From Hirsutella rhossiliensis (taxonomy: Eukaryota; Ascomycota; Sordariomycetes; Hypocreales; Ophiocordycipitaceae), in contig NW_025408678.1 in NCBI RefSeq assembly GCF_020360975.1, forward strand, positions 62,001 through 126,000: DNA of 64,000 nt. The letters are read 5' to 3'. The notes below the pieces were generated by a model. It made no database searches. It saw only the letters and a list, made by a program, of their open reading frames with translations, and was not told the origin of the DNA. Below, piece by piece: positions 23,871-35,390 of this stretch. Positions within the stretch are counted from its first letter, which is position 1. Each line of letters begins with the position of its first letter. The translations under genes were made by a program, and so were the position numbers.

Positions 23871-26560
23871 CGCCGTATAATAGTATAAGCTATTATAGCT
23901 AAAAGAAAAATAATAATATATAGTACGCGCTATTACTATTTATTCTCTTAGAAGTCTAAGGATAGGTTAACTAGCTAATAAGTATTAATAGGCCGCCTAT
24001 AGTAAATAGTAATCTAATTCTATATATTAGTACCTATATTTATTTTTATTTTAAGAACCTAATTTCCCTATCCTTTTACGCTCCCCTTTCTATACTAAAC
24101 CGCGCCTTTCTTATACCTATATTTAAGGTTCCCGCTATCTAAGGCTATAAGTATTATAGTGAGGACTTAGTATTTTACTAGTATTTCTCCGACTAAATCT
24201 ACCGCCGACCGCCGCGCCTAAGCCTTAAGGGATTCCGCTAAGTAGTCTAATTATATAAGAATAAAGTAAAGCTCCTTTATAACCTTAAGTCTAATATAGC
24301 CGCTTTTATTAGTAGAAATAGGATAATTATAGTATATATACTAACTACCGTAACCTCCTTACTAAAGAAGGATATAATCTTAATATAAGCTTAGTAGAAA
24401 ACGGTATATACTATACCCCTCTATCTCTTCCCTTATCTAAAACCCGTGACCTACGCGACCGTAACTAGCTATACTTCTTTATACTTTATAGCGCCGCCGC
24501 CTATTATAATACTACTATAACTTCTATAACTACTTAAAGTAATAGAAATATAACGTTAACTATCTAACTATAGTAGGTTAGCGCTTCCTATTACTATAAT
24601 CTTAGTACTCCTTTATACGTTTACTTTAATAACTATACCCTATTACTATTAAGCTTTAGTAATTTATTTATTAACTTACTACTATTAGTTTTAAGTATTA
24701 TAGGAAAAACCCTTAGTACCCCTTATAACGCTTATAGGTAGTTTACCTTATTATTTAATAAGGACGAGCTTCTCCCTCTATTACTACGCGACTTAAATAG
24801 GGCTATCTTTCTTAATAAAACTAAGATAATAACTAGCGCCCTTAGAACCGCGTAGATCGCTATTATCTTAGCTAATATTATTAATAAGCTCTTATTTAAA
24901 TAGGTCGCCTTTATAGACGCTAAGATACTTAAGATTATCGCTATTATTACTAGTATAAAGTACCTCCTTACTTATTTAAAGATATTTAAGGCCGCTACTA
25001 TAGAAGAGCGTAAGGCTACTAGTATACCGGGAACCTATAAGTTTAAGGAGAGCCTTAAGCGTACCCTAGCTAGACCTAGAGGATCTAGTATAGTAAACCT
25101 TACCTTTAACGAGCTATTAAGGAACTTATTTACTAAACGCTTACTTACCGCCGCCGCGGCCCTGCCCTCTACTCCCTTTAAACGGGCTAACCCGTTTACT
25201 AAGGAATAGGCCTTAATACCGGTCTAATAAAAGCTTAACCCCTTTTAGGTTCTAAGCTATAAAAAACCTAGACTATTCCCTATTATACCTTTCGTAGTAT
25301 ACTACGATAACCCGGCCGATATAGATAGCTATATCGGCACTATTTACTTTAGGTTAAAAGCGCTAGTCTATAAAGCCTTAAATATAGCTATAATTTAAGT
25401 AAATCTATTCGCCGCTATCTATAAAGAGGCTAACGCTAACCTCTTACTTAGCTAGTACGCCGCCCTTACTAGAGTACCCGCTAGCTTTATCTATTAGTTT
25501 ACTTTCGCCGCTTACCTCTTAGATAACTCGCTTAAGCTCGCCACGGTATACTAAAGAGCGGCCCGCGTTAGCCCCCTTTATACGCTAGTAGTAGCCCGCC
25601 TTTATATAGCTAATATAATAGCCTATTTTAACTTATTAGACTAGAAGTTTATTAATATATACTTAGGTAGGTTCTAGAACCTAGGCCCGACTATATAGGC
25701 ACTAGTAGTAGTAATCTATAACTAGGTTCTAGCCTCTCGCGATAGACTAGCTATAATACTCTTAGTAGAACTAGCCTTAAATAACGCCTATAGCGTGCCT
25801 ATCTATAAAGCCTTCGATATATAGGATGCCCTAGACGACGTGCTAGTAGGCCCTAAGAAACTAATAGAGGAGGAAGCTAAAAAGGAGATTCCCCGCCCTA
25901 CCCCTACCCCCGCGGTATAAGACGGTTAGTTACTAGTTTAGCCTTATTATATCCTTAGTCCTATTTTTTTTTTTACTAGCTTAGCTATACTACGCCCTTA
26001 GCCCTACTTATTTATTACCTTAGCTTAGCTACCTAATACCCTTAGTTTTAATAGTATTTTACTCTTAGCTTAGCCGCCTCGCGCCCCTAGTATTAGTTAT
26101 ACTAGGTTACGTTTTAGATAAAATATAAGTTATTCCCTATACTAACCTTAGAAATCTATATAACTTTACTACGATTCTCTATTAGCGCGACTCCCGCTTA
26201 AATACTGCGGGAGACCGATAAGGACGTTAGTTAATTCTTTCGCCCTAGGTATTTATTATAGGATACCCTACGGTCGATAATCTAAGTACCTATAACGATA
26301 TCGGCCTCTCTTAGGGAAGTTACCCCTAACTCCTTAAGGCTCCCCGCGGAAGAAGGAACCTAGAAGCTACCGGGTAAACTCTAGGAAATTACCTAGAAAT
26401 CCTAGAAACGATAACCGAGCGGATTATATAGATATTTTATAGAGATTTCCCCTAGGGATATATTATATAAATAGCTTTATTTTTTTTTTATATACGTATA
26501 AGAATCTTACTAAGAACGATATATAAATAAAGTAGTATAGTAATTTAGTAGGTTTAGGTT
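23871..26560. repeat. Unclassified RIP-degraded repeat DNA up to the block edge
   Basis: Same CpA/TpG depletion. A plus-strand frame across about 25,260-25,900 is less interrupted and gives a leucine/alanine-rich sequence, but I cannot assign a domain. Ends at an abrupt change of composition around 26,560-26,640. Confidence 0.5.
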
Positions 26561-27422
26561 TTAGCATACTTTACGGACCTTAGCTAATGTGCCACCGTAC
26601 CAGACGGTAATTATAGTACATGTGTCTGGCATGTCTAAATCGCCTTCGTCGTCTAGCCCTAAGCTTTTCTTTTTCGGGCCGGCCCGCACGCTTAGAGGCG
26701 AATTCTACAACATGGAGTGTTCAACGTCTTGCTTAGCACGGTTTGCTGGCCGCGAGTAGACGAGCCTTGGCCATTGGAACCCTCAATGGAGAAGAAGCGA
26801 CCAACGAGGGAAAGTGAGGGGGGGAGAGGCTGAGTCCCCGTCTGTGTCTGCTTCAAGGTACCCGCGCGTCCTGCGATCACACACTGCCAACGGAGTCGGG
26901 GACTTGCTTGATATGTATTTGTAACTCGAATTCGTACATGCATCAGAAATGCTTGAAGCCTAAAACTAATCATACCAAAGGCTCAAGATACCCGTAGTAT
27001 CTCAAGAGACAACATATCGGGGGCATACCCCGCTTCCCGGCACCGATTAACCACTATTTCAAGAGTCGGTAGTGCCCATTGAACCGTGATTCAAAATTGA
27101 CGATCAACCAGCCGCAGTGTGATCGAACGACCCCGCGAGGCCCAGGCCCTGCAGCCGCTTTGATTCTTCCTCCTGTACCATGTTAAGGTCCGACCGATGG
27201 AGCCTAGTTTTAGGCGTTGATAGTGGTAGCTTCGGCATCAGTCTCCCGAAGACCCTCCTCTCGACGCCGAAGTCTAGGGCATGGCCTAGGACATAACTGA
27301 GGGTACTGGAATAGATATAAGAGGAGCGTCCTTTCTCCCTTTGTGGTTTTCATCGAGCCCGGGGGCACTCCGCTATCTACTACAAAATCGTCAAACATTC
27401 TGATTCTATACTTACTCCAGCC
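26561..27422. other. Border of repeat block; upstream region of YCII gene
   Basis: Dinucleotide use becomes normal here (CpA and TpG common from about 26,580). I see no supported gene. The short ORF on the minus strand at 26,692-26,973 has no recognisable features. The last few hundred bases must hold the promoter and 5' UTR of the YCII-domain gene. Confidence 0.5.
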
Positions 27423-27869
27423 ATGCCTCGCTATATCCTCTTCATCAAGTCGGATCCGCACCATGCCGAGTCGGATAATCACGAGCCATCCACGGATAAT
27501 ATGCATTCGTTTGTCCGCTTCAACGAGGAAATGGCTCAGGCAGGCGTCCTCCTCGACGCCGAGGGCTTCAAGCCGACCGCCGACAGCTATCGTATCAAGT
27601 ACGACTCTAGCGCCGGTCACGAGGTGGTGAAAGGCCCATTCGATGTCTCCAAAGAGGACCACGTGGGTGGCTACTGGCTCATTCATACCAAGACGTCCGA
27701 CGAGGCGTTAAAGTGGGCCAAGAAGGTGCCCTTGCACGACGGTGAAGTTATCATGCGCACAGTTGGATATGGCCATCACGAGCTCAGCACGCACACCAAG
27801 GAGCTGAAAGATCGGGAGCATAAGCTGAGGGCTCAGATGGAGATGAATAGGAAGGCGGTGGACGTGTGA
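27423..27869 (+). CDS. YCII/DGPF-domain protein
   Basis: Single-exon gene of 148 aa. The YCII-like (DGPF) fold is a small ferredoxin-like alpha/beta domain found in soluble proteins; a few members are enzymes but most have no proven function. Support: the N-terminal strand PRYILFIKSD, the RFNEEMAQAGVLLDAEGF helix-turn segment typical of the family (residues about 33-50), and the signature region VKGPFDV...GGYWLIHTKTSDEALKWAKK (about 75-102), followed by HDGEVIMRTV. The charged C-terminal tail (about 118-148) is probably helical. Length is usual for fungal members. It is the first intact gene after the repeat block, about 860 bp away, and keeps normal composition. No signal peptide or membrane segment is visible. 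Substrate and role are unknown. Confidence 0.85.
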   Translation: MPRYILFIKSDPHHAESDNHEPSTDNMHSFVRFNEEMAQAGVLLDAEGFKPTADSYRIKYDSSAGHEVVKGPFDVSKEDHVGGYWLIHTKTSDEALKWAKKVPLHDGEVIMRTVGYGHHELSTHTKELKDREHKLRAQMEMNRKAVDV

Positions 27870-28329
27870 ATTCTCAAGCCTTCTATGATTTTGACTGGAT
27901 ATTTGCTCCCTTCTTTACCTCAAGCAGTTGCCGCATGGAATCACGCACCGAATTCCAATTCCATTTTATCAATGTCGCATCGTGTAGCTCGAGAGTTTGT
28001 GAGAAGAATATTTAGTCGATGAACGCAGTGACACCGGTGCATATGGTCGATTATCGTGCCAGTACTCGACACGCGGCTGGTACGAGGCCGGGATCCCCAT
28101 TCGCGTAAATGCGTGATAGGCGGCTTAAGCGGTCTTTATTAGATTCGATTGGTGCAAATAAACAGTGTCTAGCAGATATAGAGATAGCCTCGCTTTTAAT
28201 ACGACGTTATGACGTTGTATTGCGCGGGCACGACTTGCGAAAACCCTAGAATATCTGGGCAGAATGCATCCGGCCAATAGTGCAGGAGGGATCCGTCTCT
28301 GTAGATACATGCGAAAGACATCTACATCA
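27870..28329. other. Intergenic, no gene seen
   Basis: 3' region of the YCII gene running into a decayed ligase fragment. The minus-strand ORF at 28,125-28,349 is the tail of that fragment's frame running into non-homologous sequence. Confidence 0.5.
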
Positions 28330-28634
28330 TACCTCAGGAACCGAGGCATGCAGAATACTGTAGAGGCCAGCTCCTCCCGTTGGCGATCCAGCCGTGCGAG
28401 CTTTACGCGATGGGCCTTGCCGATTCCCGTCTGTGGGATTTTGTCGACAAAGATTACGCCTCCATCTAGGGCTTTGTAACTGGCCAGCTGGATGGACCAA
28501 ACAGGCGATTTGTTCCCTAGTTGGTCTGGACCATGTGTGGTCGCTGACGTTGCTGTCGGGGAGCGGCACGCCGATCACGGCCGCGTCCTTAACCCGCGAA
28601 TCTTCAAAGATAATGCCCTTAATATCTGCGGGAG
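28330..28634 (-). pseudogene. Decayed C-terminal fragment of an AMP-binding (acyl-CoA synthetase/ligase) enzyme
   Basis: On the minus strand, 28,634 down to about 28,540 reads as the start of the AMP-binding C-terminal domain (ADIKGIIFEDSRVKDAAVIG, then VPLPDSN). After a frame change near 28,500 the C-terminal part continues as QLASYKALDGGVIFVDKIP, then QTGIGKAHRVKLARLDRQRE. The TGIGK segment corresponds to the A10 motif, whose Lys takes part in adenylation in this superfamily. The large N-terminal domain is absent, the frame is broken, and no start exists, so this is a remnant. Fungal relatives activate carboxylic acids to acyl-CoA via acyl-AMP, for example 4-coumarate-CoA ligase-like enzymes. 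Base use is normal, not RIP-like, so decay here was by truncation and indels. Confidence 0.75.
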
Positions 28635-31116
28635 CGACAGACTATCTATGGCAAGGTTCTGACCGGTTAGTACATATATATCAGTAGGTGCTCTACCGGC
28701 AGGGGTGTGTAAGGGAGTTAATTCGTTGCCCTTTAGGCAAGAAGACCCTTACACTGCCTGCCTGCTCCGCCTGTCTCTGCCTACCTTTTTGCCTGCCTCC
28801 GCCTACCTCTCGCTGCTTGCAAATGCTAAGTGCACTCACTGTTCAGCCATCTGCCAAAATTGGGTTTTGGCCCTTTTTGCGGACCTCAGCTTATGTGCCA
28901 CCGTCGAGGTTCGCGACGTGTATTGTCGGGATAAGTCTTATGCTTCTTTTTTTTTGGTGTCGAAGACCTCCATGCAATCGCCGTGATTGCAGGGGTGACG
29001 GGGGCCCATCGGCACGTTCCTCGCGCTTATGGTCGCCGAGCACCAGCCGAAGAAAGGCACGTCAGCATCCTTTAATGTTATAGATGTACGGCCGAGCGTC
29101 GGGCAAAGATGCGTGACAAGGCATTTCTTCCACAAGAATTACTCTTCGCGGCTGTCGACCGGGCAGAAAGCTCTCGCCACCTTGTCATGCCTTCGTATGT
29201 GGATCACGAGGCTCGCCAGAGTCTTGGATGTTTTGTCGCAGCCGTCTGGAGTGCACAAGTGCGGTCTGTCGGTGCAGTGACTCGATTAGTCCAGATGACT
29301 CTTGGGATAGCTGAACACTTGTCCCAGTGTGGCGGAATCGCACAGAGCGTTATGTGCCTAGGAAAGCCAGCGTCTGCTAATCGAAAACTCCTCCTCCTTG
29401 GCGTTCAGACAAACGGCGACTAGAGGGAGCGTTGTTGGTGTTGGCCTTGGCCCAATTCAACAAGGATATGATGGTCGCAACTTTGGGAGGGGCATGGTCA
29501 AACAAGAAACCACCTGAGCAGACGGAGGGGTATACCGCCTCACGACAGATCAAGGCCAGTATAGTTGCATAGCCAGCTGACTCGACCTCGGCTTTTCTGG
29601 CAATCAAAGGTCAGCACCAGCTCCTCTACAACAAGCAGCTCCTTTCTTCTCTTCAATTAGGGCGTCGGTGTGACCAAGGGGTTTCTCTTGAGTCATGTAC
29701 CAGCCTGCTGCACTTTGCTGAGCCCGATGTGCATCAAGACTTCTGGGGCTAAGCGGATTATCTCGGTAAACTCCATAAGCTGACATTCGACGCGAATGAG
29801 GCCGCAATATTTTGGGGTAGGTTCAACCAGGAAGACACCGTGCCATCTTTGTTGCCGTCAGTAGGCGCCCGTTCGAACAAGCCGCTCGACGCGGGCCCCC
29901 AGAGTTGGGGAAATTCGCGGGGTCGTGTTGCCCAGGGCCAAGGCTGCTGTTGGAACCGGCCACTGCCCGGGGTAATGAGTAATGTGAAGCAAGGCCATCG
30001 GGCAGGCGTCTGGTGCCAAGACAGCCGCCACCCCGCCCTTATCGCGACCGTCTCCACAGGTGAACTTCTAGAACATGGTGTCGGAGTCGGGTGTCGCCAG
30101 GGTCTGCCTGATCCCTGGCGGCTTGGAATGGGCGGGCTTTGGTCTCGAGCGATGGTAGCGTCGCCTCTCGCCCAACAGCAGCCCACCTTGTTCCGCACTT
30201 CTTACTTTGTCCAGTGCTCGTAAGCCAGGCTCCCAGATTCCTCTGCACCACGTGTTTGGTGTGTGACATGCGGGCGTCATGCAAGCTGAGGAAGCTGTGC
30301 TGACTGCCCGGATTTTTGTTGGAGCACCCCCAGATTTTCCCAAGGTTCGGCCACAGCTCCACCGGCCCGCATGCGTGCAAGGTAACATCGTCGACGGGGC
30401 CAGATTGGACGAAGGATGATGGCGCCGAGTGAGGCGCGGAGGTTCCTCTTGCGACGGGACTCAACCTTTCAAAACTACCCTGCCCTTCACCGAGAGGAGT
30501 GGCAGCGAGCAGACTGCTGAACGATGATAAGCGTTGGCCTCGAAGAAAAAAAGATCTCCGGCGGAGTCACCGCACAAATACAATGTGCGGCGTGCGTGGC
30601 GTATTGTTGTCTCGGCGGGCGGGGAGAGGGGGGGGGAGGGGGAGGGGTCGAGGGGGTCGAGGGGGAGGCTTTGGGCCTCCAACTGGCCTGGCCCTGGCCG
30701 AGCCCGAGCCAATGGCCGCCAAGCTCGCTGCGAGGCACCGCAATCAGCCCCCATTTGGCCGTCGGTTATCCCGTCCACATGTTGGGGTAGGCTAGAGTCG
30801 GCCGACGAGAGAGTCGAGCAGCTAATTAGTTACACGACAAAACAGCCACAAAGAGCCTGGCGGGCCCCACCGGGCTTATGGGTAGCGTCGCAACTCGTTT
30901 GTGTGGATGGATAAATATATATTGTGCGCAGTGTGCCCATCATAGGCGGCCGTCGTGCCACCTGTTTGATTTTTCGGTTGTGCGACTCGGTCTCTAGAGA
31001 TCACCCATCCGGCCGTAGTGACTCTCGCCCTGGTGCTCACGCGTCTACCACGAGTCATCCGTCGCTCGACCAGATCATCTCTGCGCCAGCTCGAAACAGC
31101 CTCTCCAGGAATCAGG
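28635..31116. other. Long gene-poor interval upstream of the permease
   Basis: About 2.5 kb with many short overlapping reading frames on both strands but no recognisable domain, splice structure or conserved motif. The final ~500 bp include a purine-rich tract (separate entry) and are probably the permease promoter and 5' UTR. Confidence 0.5.
30615..30668 (+). repeat. G-rich polypurine tract upstream of the permease
   Basis: Runs of 4-9 guanines separated by single a, tc or c bases over about 54 bp, ending with a repeated tcgaggggg unit. It has four or more G-runs and could form a G-quadruplex. It lies about 450 bp upstream of the permease ATG, so a promoter role is possible but only inferred. 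Confidence 0.7.
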
Positions 31117-33283
31117 ATGAGCGACCCTGGCGCCATCCGCGCCCCTTCCAAGGTCCATGGAGGCGATACCGAGAAGGGAAGCGACAGCTTCCAGCAGACG
31201 GCGTACGAGAATGAAAATATCCAGGGTTTGGAGACGTCTCCCGAGACGGCGCTCCATCGCGGCCTGAAAGCGCGTCACATCAGCATGATTGCCATCGGCG
31301 GCGCGTTGGGCACCGGTCTCTTGGTCAACAGTGGCAAGGGTCTCGCTCAGTCAGGACCCGGCTCCATTTTCATCTCGTTTACCCTCCTCGGGGCGCTCGT
31401 GTTCGCGGTGCTGGCGAGCGTCGGAGAGATGGCAGCCTGGTTCCCGTTGAGCGCCGGATTCACCGGATATGCGTCGCGATACTGTCATCCATCTCTTGGG
31501 TTCGCGACAGGATGGACGTATGTGCAGACCCCTTGACTTCGTTGTTGTTTGCCCGCGGCTCCGTTTCAATGCTGGCCGTCGCTGGCGGCGTCGTCGATTC
31601 AATCATGGTTGAGGCTCGTGGGCGCACGTGCTGAGTTTGCGGGGTCCGGGGGCGTGGGAAGGAGCCTGGGCAGGAGGGGCTACGTACCACCACTCACACG
31701 CACTTCCACACGGCCACTCGACGATGCTTTTACTGACAATATTTGCAAAAAAAAAACAGATACTTGTTCAAATGTAAGAACAATCCCGTTAAATATTCAC
31801 TTGCCGTGTGCGCAAGTGTTGAAAACGTGTCTTTGTTGGGTATCGGTTTCACTGGCCAAAGACTGCGACATCACCGGCCTTGGTGCGATTCACGGATCGG
31901 CTTCAAAACTGACAGAAAACGCAGATATCATTGTAACTCCGAATCAATTGGTAGCCGGCTCTCTCGTTATTCAATTTTGGATTCCGCGAGAGACGGTGAA
32001 TCCCGGCGTCTTTGTCGCAATCTTCCTTTGCTTGATCATCGCCATCAACATGTTCGGCGTCCGGTTCTTCGGCGAGTTTGAGTTCTGGCTTTCGTCTTTC
32101 AAAGTTATTGTCGTCCTTGGCGTGATCCTCTTCTCCCTTATAATGGCCTCGGGCGGTGGTCCTACTGGCGATGCGCCTGGCTTCCGGTATTGGAGCGATC
32201 CCGGCGCCTTCGCTCCCCTCTACGCAACCGGCGCCCTCGGCAGGTTCATAGGCTTCTGGACATCGCTCACGTCTGCAAGCTTTAGCTATTTGGGCAGTGA
32301 GCTGGCCGCTATAGGAGCTGCAGAAGCCCAGAATCCTCGTCGCTCGATCCCGAAAGCCATCAAGTTGACGTTTTACCGTATAGTCCCCTATATGTTGCTT
32401 CCACGATATCGGCCGCTATACTGACCCAGGACTTCCAGGTATCCTCGTTTTCTACATCCTTAGCATCTTTTTAGTCGGTATGCTGGTCCCTTATAACTCT
32501 CCGGAGCTTGCTTTCGCAAACAAGAGCGGCGCATCGGCCAGTGCCAGCCCCTTTGTCGTGGCCGCCAAGCTCGCCGGAGTACAAGTCTTGCCGCACATTA
32601 TCAACGCCTGTATCTGCGTCTTTGTCTTCTCTGCTGCGAACAGTGATTTGTACGTTGGCAGTCGAACTCTTTACGGCCTTGCCAGCGACCGCTCAGCTCC
32701 CGCAATATTCCGGAGAACCAACTCACGCGGCGTGCCGTTCCCTGCCCTCGTCGTGTGCAGTCTCTTTGCTTGTTTGGCGTTTTTAGTGGTCAACGACGAT
32801 TCCCGCAAGGTCTTTGGTTACTTTGTCAACTTGACAACCATCTTCGGCCTGCTCACCTGGATATCTCTTCTCGTCACTTACATTTGCTTCCTCAAGGGGC
32901 GTCGAGCGCAGAACATCCCCAACAGCGCCATGCCATATGTTGCGCCCCAGGGACTGATCGGCAGCTACGTGGCTGTGGCGTTCTGCATTCTTGTCGCAAT
33001 CACCAAAAACTTTGACGTCTTCATCGAACATGACGGGAAGAAATTCGACTACGTCACGTTTCTTACCGGATACCTTGGAATTCCAGTGTATTTGTCCCTC
33101 ATCTTTGGACACCTGTACTTTACCAAGAGCAAGGTCGTAAAGCCGTGCGATGCCGACTTTTTCACGGGCAAAGATATTGTCGACAACGAGGAAAAGGCAT
33201 TTGTGGAGATGCAGGCCGCCAGGCAAGGTACCAGAACAGGCTGGAATCGTTTCTACGACCGCTATATTAGCTTTCTATTTTAG
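31117..33283 (+). CDS. Amino-acid permease (APC superfamily, YAT type)
   Basis: Plasma-membrane proton-coupled amino-acid importer of the fungal YAT family, with 12 expected transmembrane helices. Deduced exons: 31,117-31,517, 31,760-31,773 (14 nt), 31,925-32,377 and 32,439-33,283, giving 570 aa in one frame. Introns of 242, 151 and 61 bp have ctgac-type branch points. The family motif around helix 1 (ISMIAIGGALGTGLLVNSGK) and VTPNQLVAGSLVIQFW in the middle are clear, as are SAANSDLYVGSRTLYGLA and the ending WNRFYDRYISFLF. The 14-nt exon supplies YLFK and keeps the TPNQL region in frame. The start was chosen as the first Met giving a normal hydrophilic N-tail; an upstream Met at 31,018 would add 33 residues. 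Substrate cannot be told from sequence. Confidence 0.88.
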
Positions 33284-34560
33284 GGGCGGTTGTGCTTTTG
33301 CATTGGTTCACACATTTCACGAGCTGGCGAGCTAGATATCCCAAAGAACGTTCTTATTTCACAAATGCCGTGGTGCCCCGGCGGGATGCGCCGAACGCGC
33401 GCGACACCAGATGCGGCATGGAAGCATCCAACCCTAGACATTTGGTCTCGGCCTGACCTGAGTTTCTTCGCTGCTATTTTAGTTCAGGACATTAATATTC
33501 CCATTCCTCCGTTTTGTCTCACGATTAATCTCGGGTCCTCGCACGCAGCTTGGCTCTACATTTTACACTCGATTTGACGTGGACTTGTCGGGTTCATCTA
33601 GAGCGAATTACTTGCTTTATTACCCCCCCCCCCCGAGACCCCTCTTATTAATGTTGATGCCGCTCAAACGCCCTCAAGGTAGCCCCCAGGCTTGGCTTGC
33701 GTGTACAATGTTTGGCAGACCTCCACCTCCAGCCGCGTATCCTCAATCCCGGGCCCGGCCAAGCCCACCTGAAGCACAACGGTCCGGCCATGAATGGCTT
33801 GCAAGTGAGATGTCGGAAATGAAGCCCATCCGGAGCCCAGGCTTCGCACTCCGGGCACGAGGGCATCCAAAGCAAGTGACCCTAATTGTCAAAGCCCGCA
33901 AACCTTGGCCTGCCAATCCGCCGGCCGTGGCATTGTCCCCCCCCCCCCACGACGACTAACTACATCCTCTGCAAAGGAGATTGCTAGATACAATCTGCCC
34001 ATGCAGGATAAGAAAGCCATCACACGACCAAGACACCCCTCCTGCCCCCTCCAGCCCCCTCCCACTTTCCTAGACCCTCTTAGGTGAAGCGATTACAAGG
34101 CCGGCGCTCTATCTGTCCTGGAGACCGGGCTCACCCTGCCAGGAAACGAGCGCCGGGATCAGGCCGCGAGAAAGAAAAGATGGGCCAGTCCGTGACCAAT
34201 CGGTCCCGGCCGGGACGCCGGAGACAATCAATACCAGCGACCTTGACCATCTTTCCGTGTGCGCCCACAGTGGTGGCAATTTCCAATTCTCGTTTGATCA
34301 GACCCCGGCCGCCATTTGCAAGTCATTTTCTTGTCTTTGCAAGATCAGATTCGCTCTGCGGATACACACTCTCGACGCACCGGCCATCTACGACCAGCTT
34401 GCACCAGTTATTCGCGAGCACGCACGGCCAGAGACGCCATCCTCCTCCAAGCCAAACAACTACAAGCTTTGATCACTTTCGCAGACACACGCGGCAGCAC
34501 CTTGACCCGCCATTTGACAGACAAAGACCGGCCCACAATCAGACTACCTGCGGCTCGCCA
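33284..34560. other. Intergenic, no gene seen
   Basis: 3' region of the permease followed by sequence with two poly-C runs (about 33,624-33,635 and 33,938-33,948). The open frame at 34,084-34,719 translates to Pro/Arg/His-rich low-complexity sequence and resembles a fungal 5' untranslated region more than a protein. Confidence 0.5.
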
Positions 34561-35260
34561 GGTCTCACGAATGAGCGACCCTTCATATCCAGTCGACTGA
34601 GCGGAAACACCCATACGACTGCGAAACGCCGTCCGCCGTTGGCGTCATGGAGCCCAACCACGTCCCACGGCAAGCACTCGTTGAGGCACTGCCACGGCGA
34701 AGGAGGGACCAGCGCTTAGCAAGTGTTATCGAATCAAGACGCCCGAGATATTGCAAACGCTCAGGACATACGTGCTGCGTCGCAAATCGGGCACTTGCCC
34801 ATGTGGCCCCGGATAAGGGGTCACTGGGCTGGGGCTATTCGCAGCCCGCCGTTTTGGCCGCCCCGCGCTACTCAGTAGAGTAGTAACTCGACATCATTTC
34901 CATCCCATCCTTGCCTGGAAATGCCAATCGCTGGCACAAGACACGGAAAAGGTTCCGGTACGATGAGTCGGTCATCCAGGTCGGGGGGTCTCTTGTTACC
35001 GCCAGGCTGCTGCCGAAATGCGACATCACCATGTTGATGACAAGATTGCTCGCATGGAGTCAGATTCGATCTCAAGCATGGACATTGTGAACAAGGACCA
35101 CATGGCGCACACATTTTGGGCCCCAACGCTGGACTTTCGGACCGATATGCCAACACTCAGCTGGCCGAACTCCTTTCCTCGCATGTGTAGGGATATCAAG
35201 GCTGGTTTGTTTCGAGGAGAACACCTCACCGTTGCTGAGAGCCTCGGGAAAGCCGCATGA
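34561..35260 (+). pseudogene. Coding-like debris of unknown gene
   Basis: Several coherent plus-strand peptides occur in different frames: IKTPEILQTLRTYVLRRKSG (about 34,732-34,791), RFRYDESVIQVGGSLVTARL (about 34,949-35,008), and a 60-residue stretch with ARMESDSISSMDIVNKDHM (about 35,051-35,107) up to a stop at 35,258-35,260. I do not recognise a family. The frame changes could be unidentified introns or the marks of a decayed gene. No stretch has a clear start, so a functional gene is not supported. Confidence 0.25.
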
Positions 35261-35390
35261 TATACCTGCATCAGCGGTGGACTAGGCTCGGGCAATTCGA
35301 CATGCGCTACACACTTGGCTCGCTCCGATATAAGGTCTCTACCCCGACTTCCGTGAACTGGGAGAATAGAGACCGGCGACCTAGACTGCT

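Larger units (their letters stand above)
1..26560. other. RIP-mutated, gene-free repeat block
   Basis: The whole stretch lacks open genes and is almost devoid of CpA and TpG; none occurs before position 547, where about 60 would be expected in that length. CpG, CpC and CpT remain, so even GC-rich parts (around 6.0-6.8 kb) keep the bias. This is the known outcome of fungal repeat-induced point mutation, which turns CpA into TpA on either strand of duplicated DNA. Stops in the relic frames are mainly TAG/TAA where CAG/CAA (Gln) or TGG (Trp) would be expected. Normal CpA/TpG use returns at about 26,560-26,640. Such blocks are usually heterochromatic; that part is inference. Confidence 0.93.

Noticed and set aside
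34084..34719. 211-codon plus-strand ORF
   Set aside because: Arg/Pro/His/Thr-rich with no domain. It resembles a translated fungal 5' UTR, and coding-like peptides that follow are in other frames.
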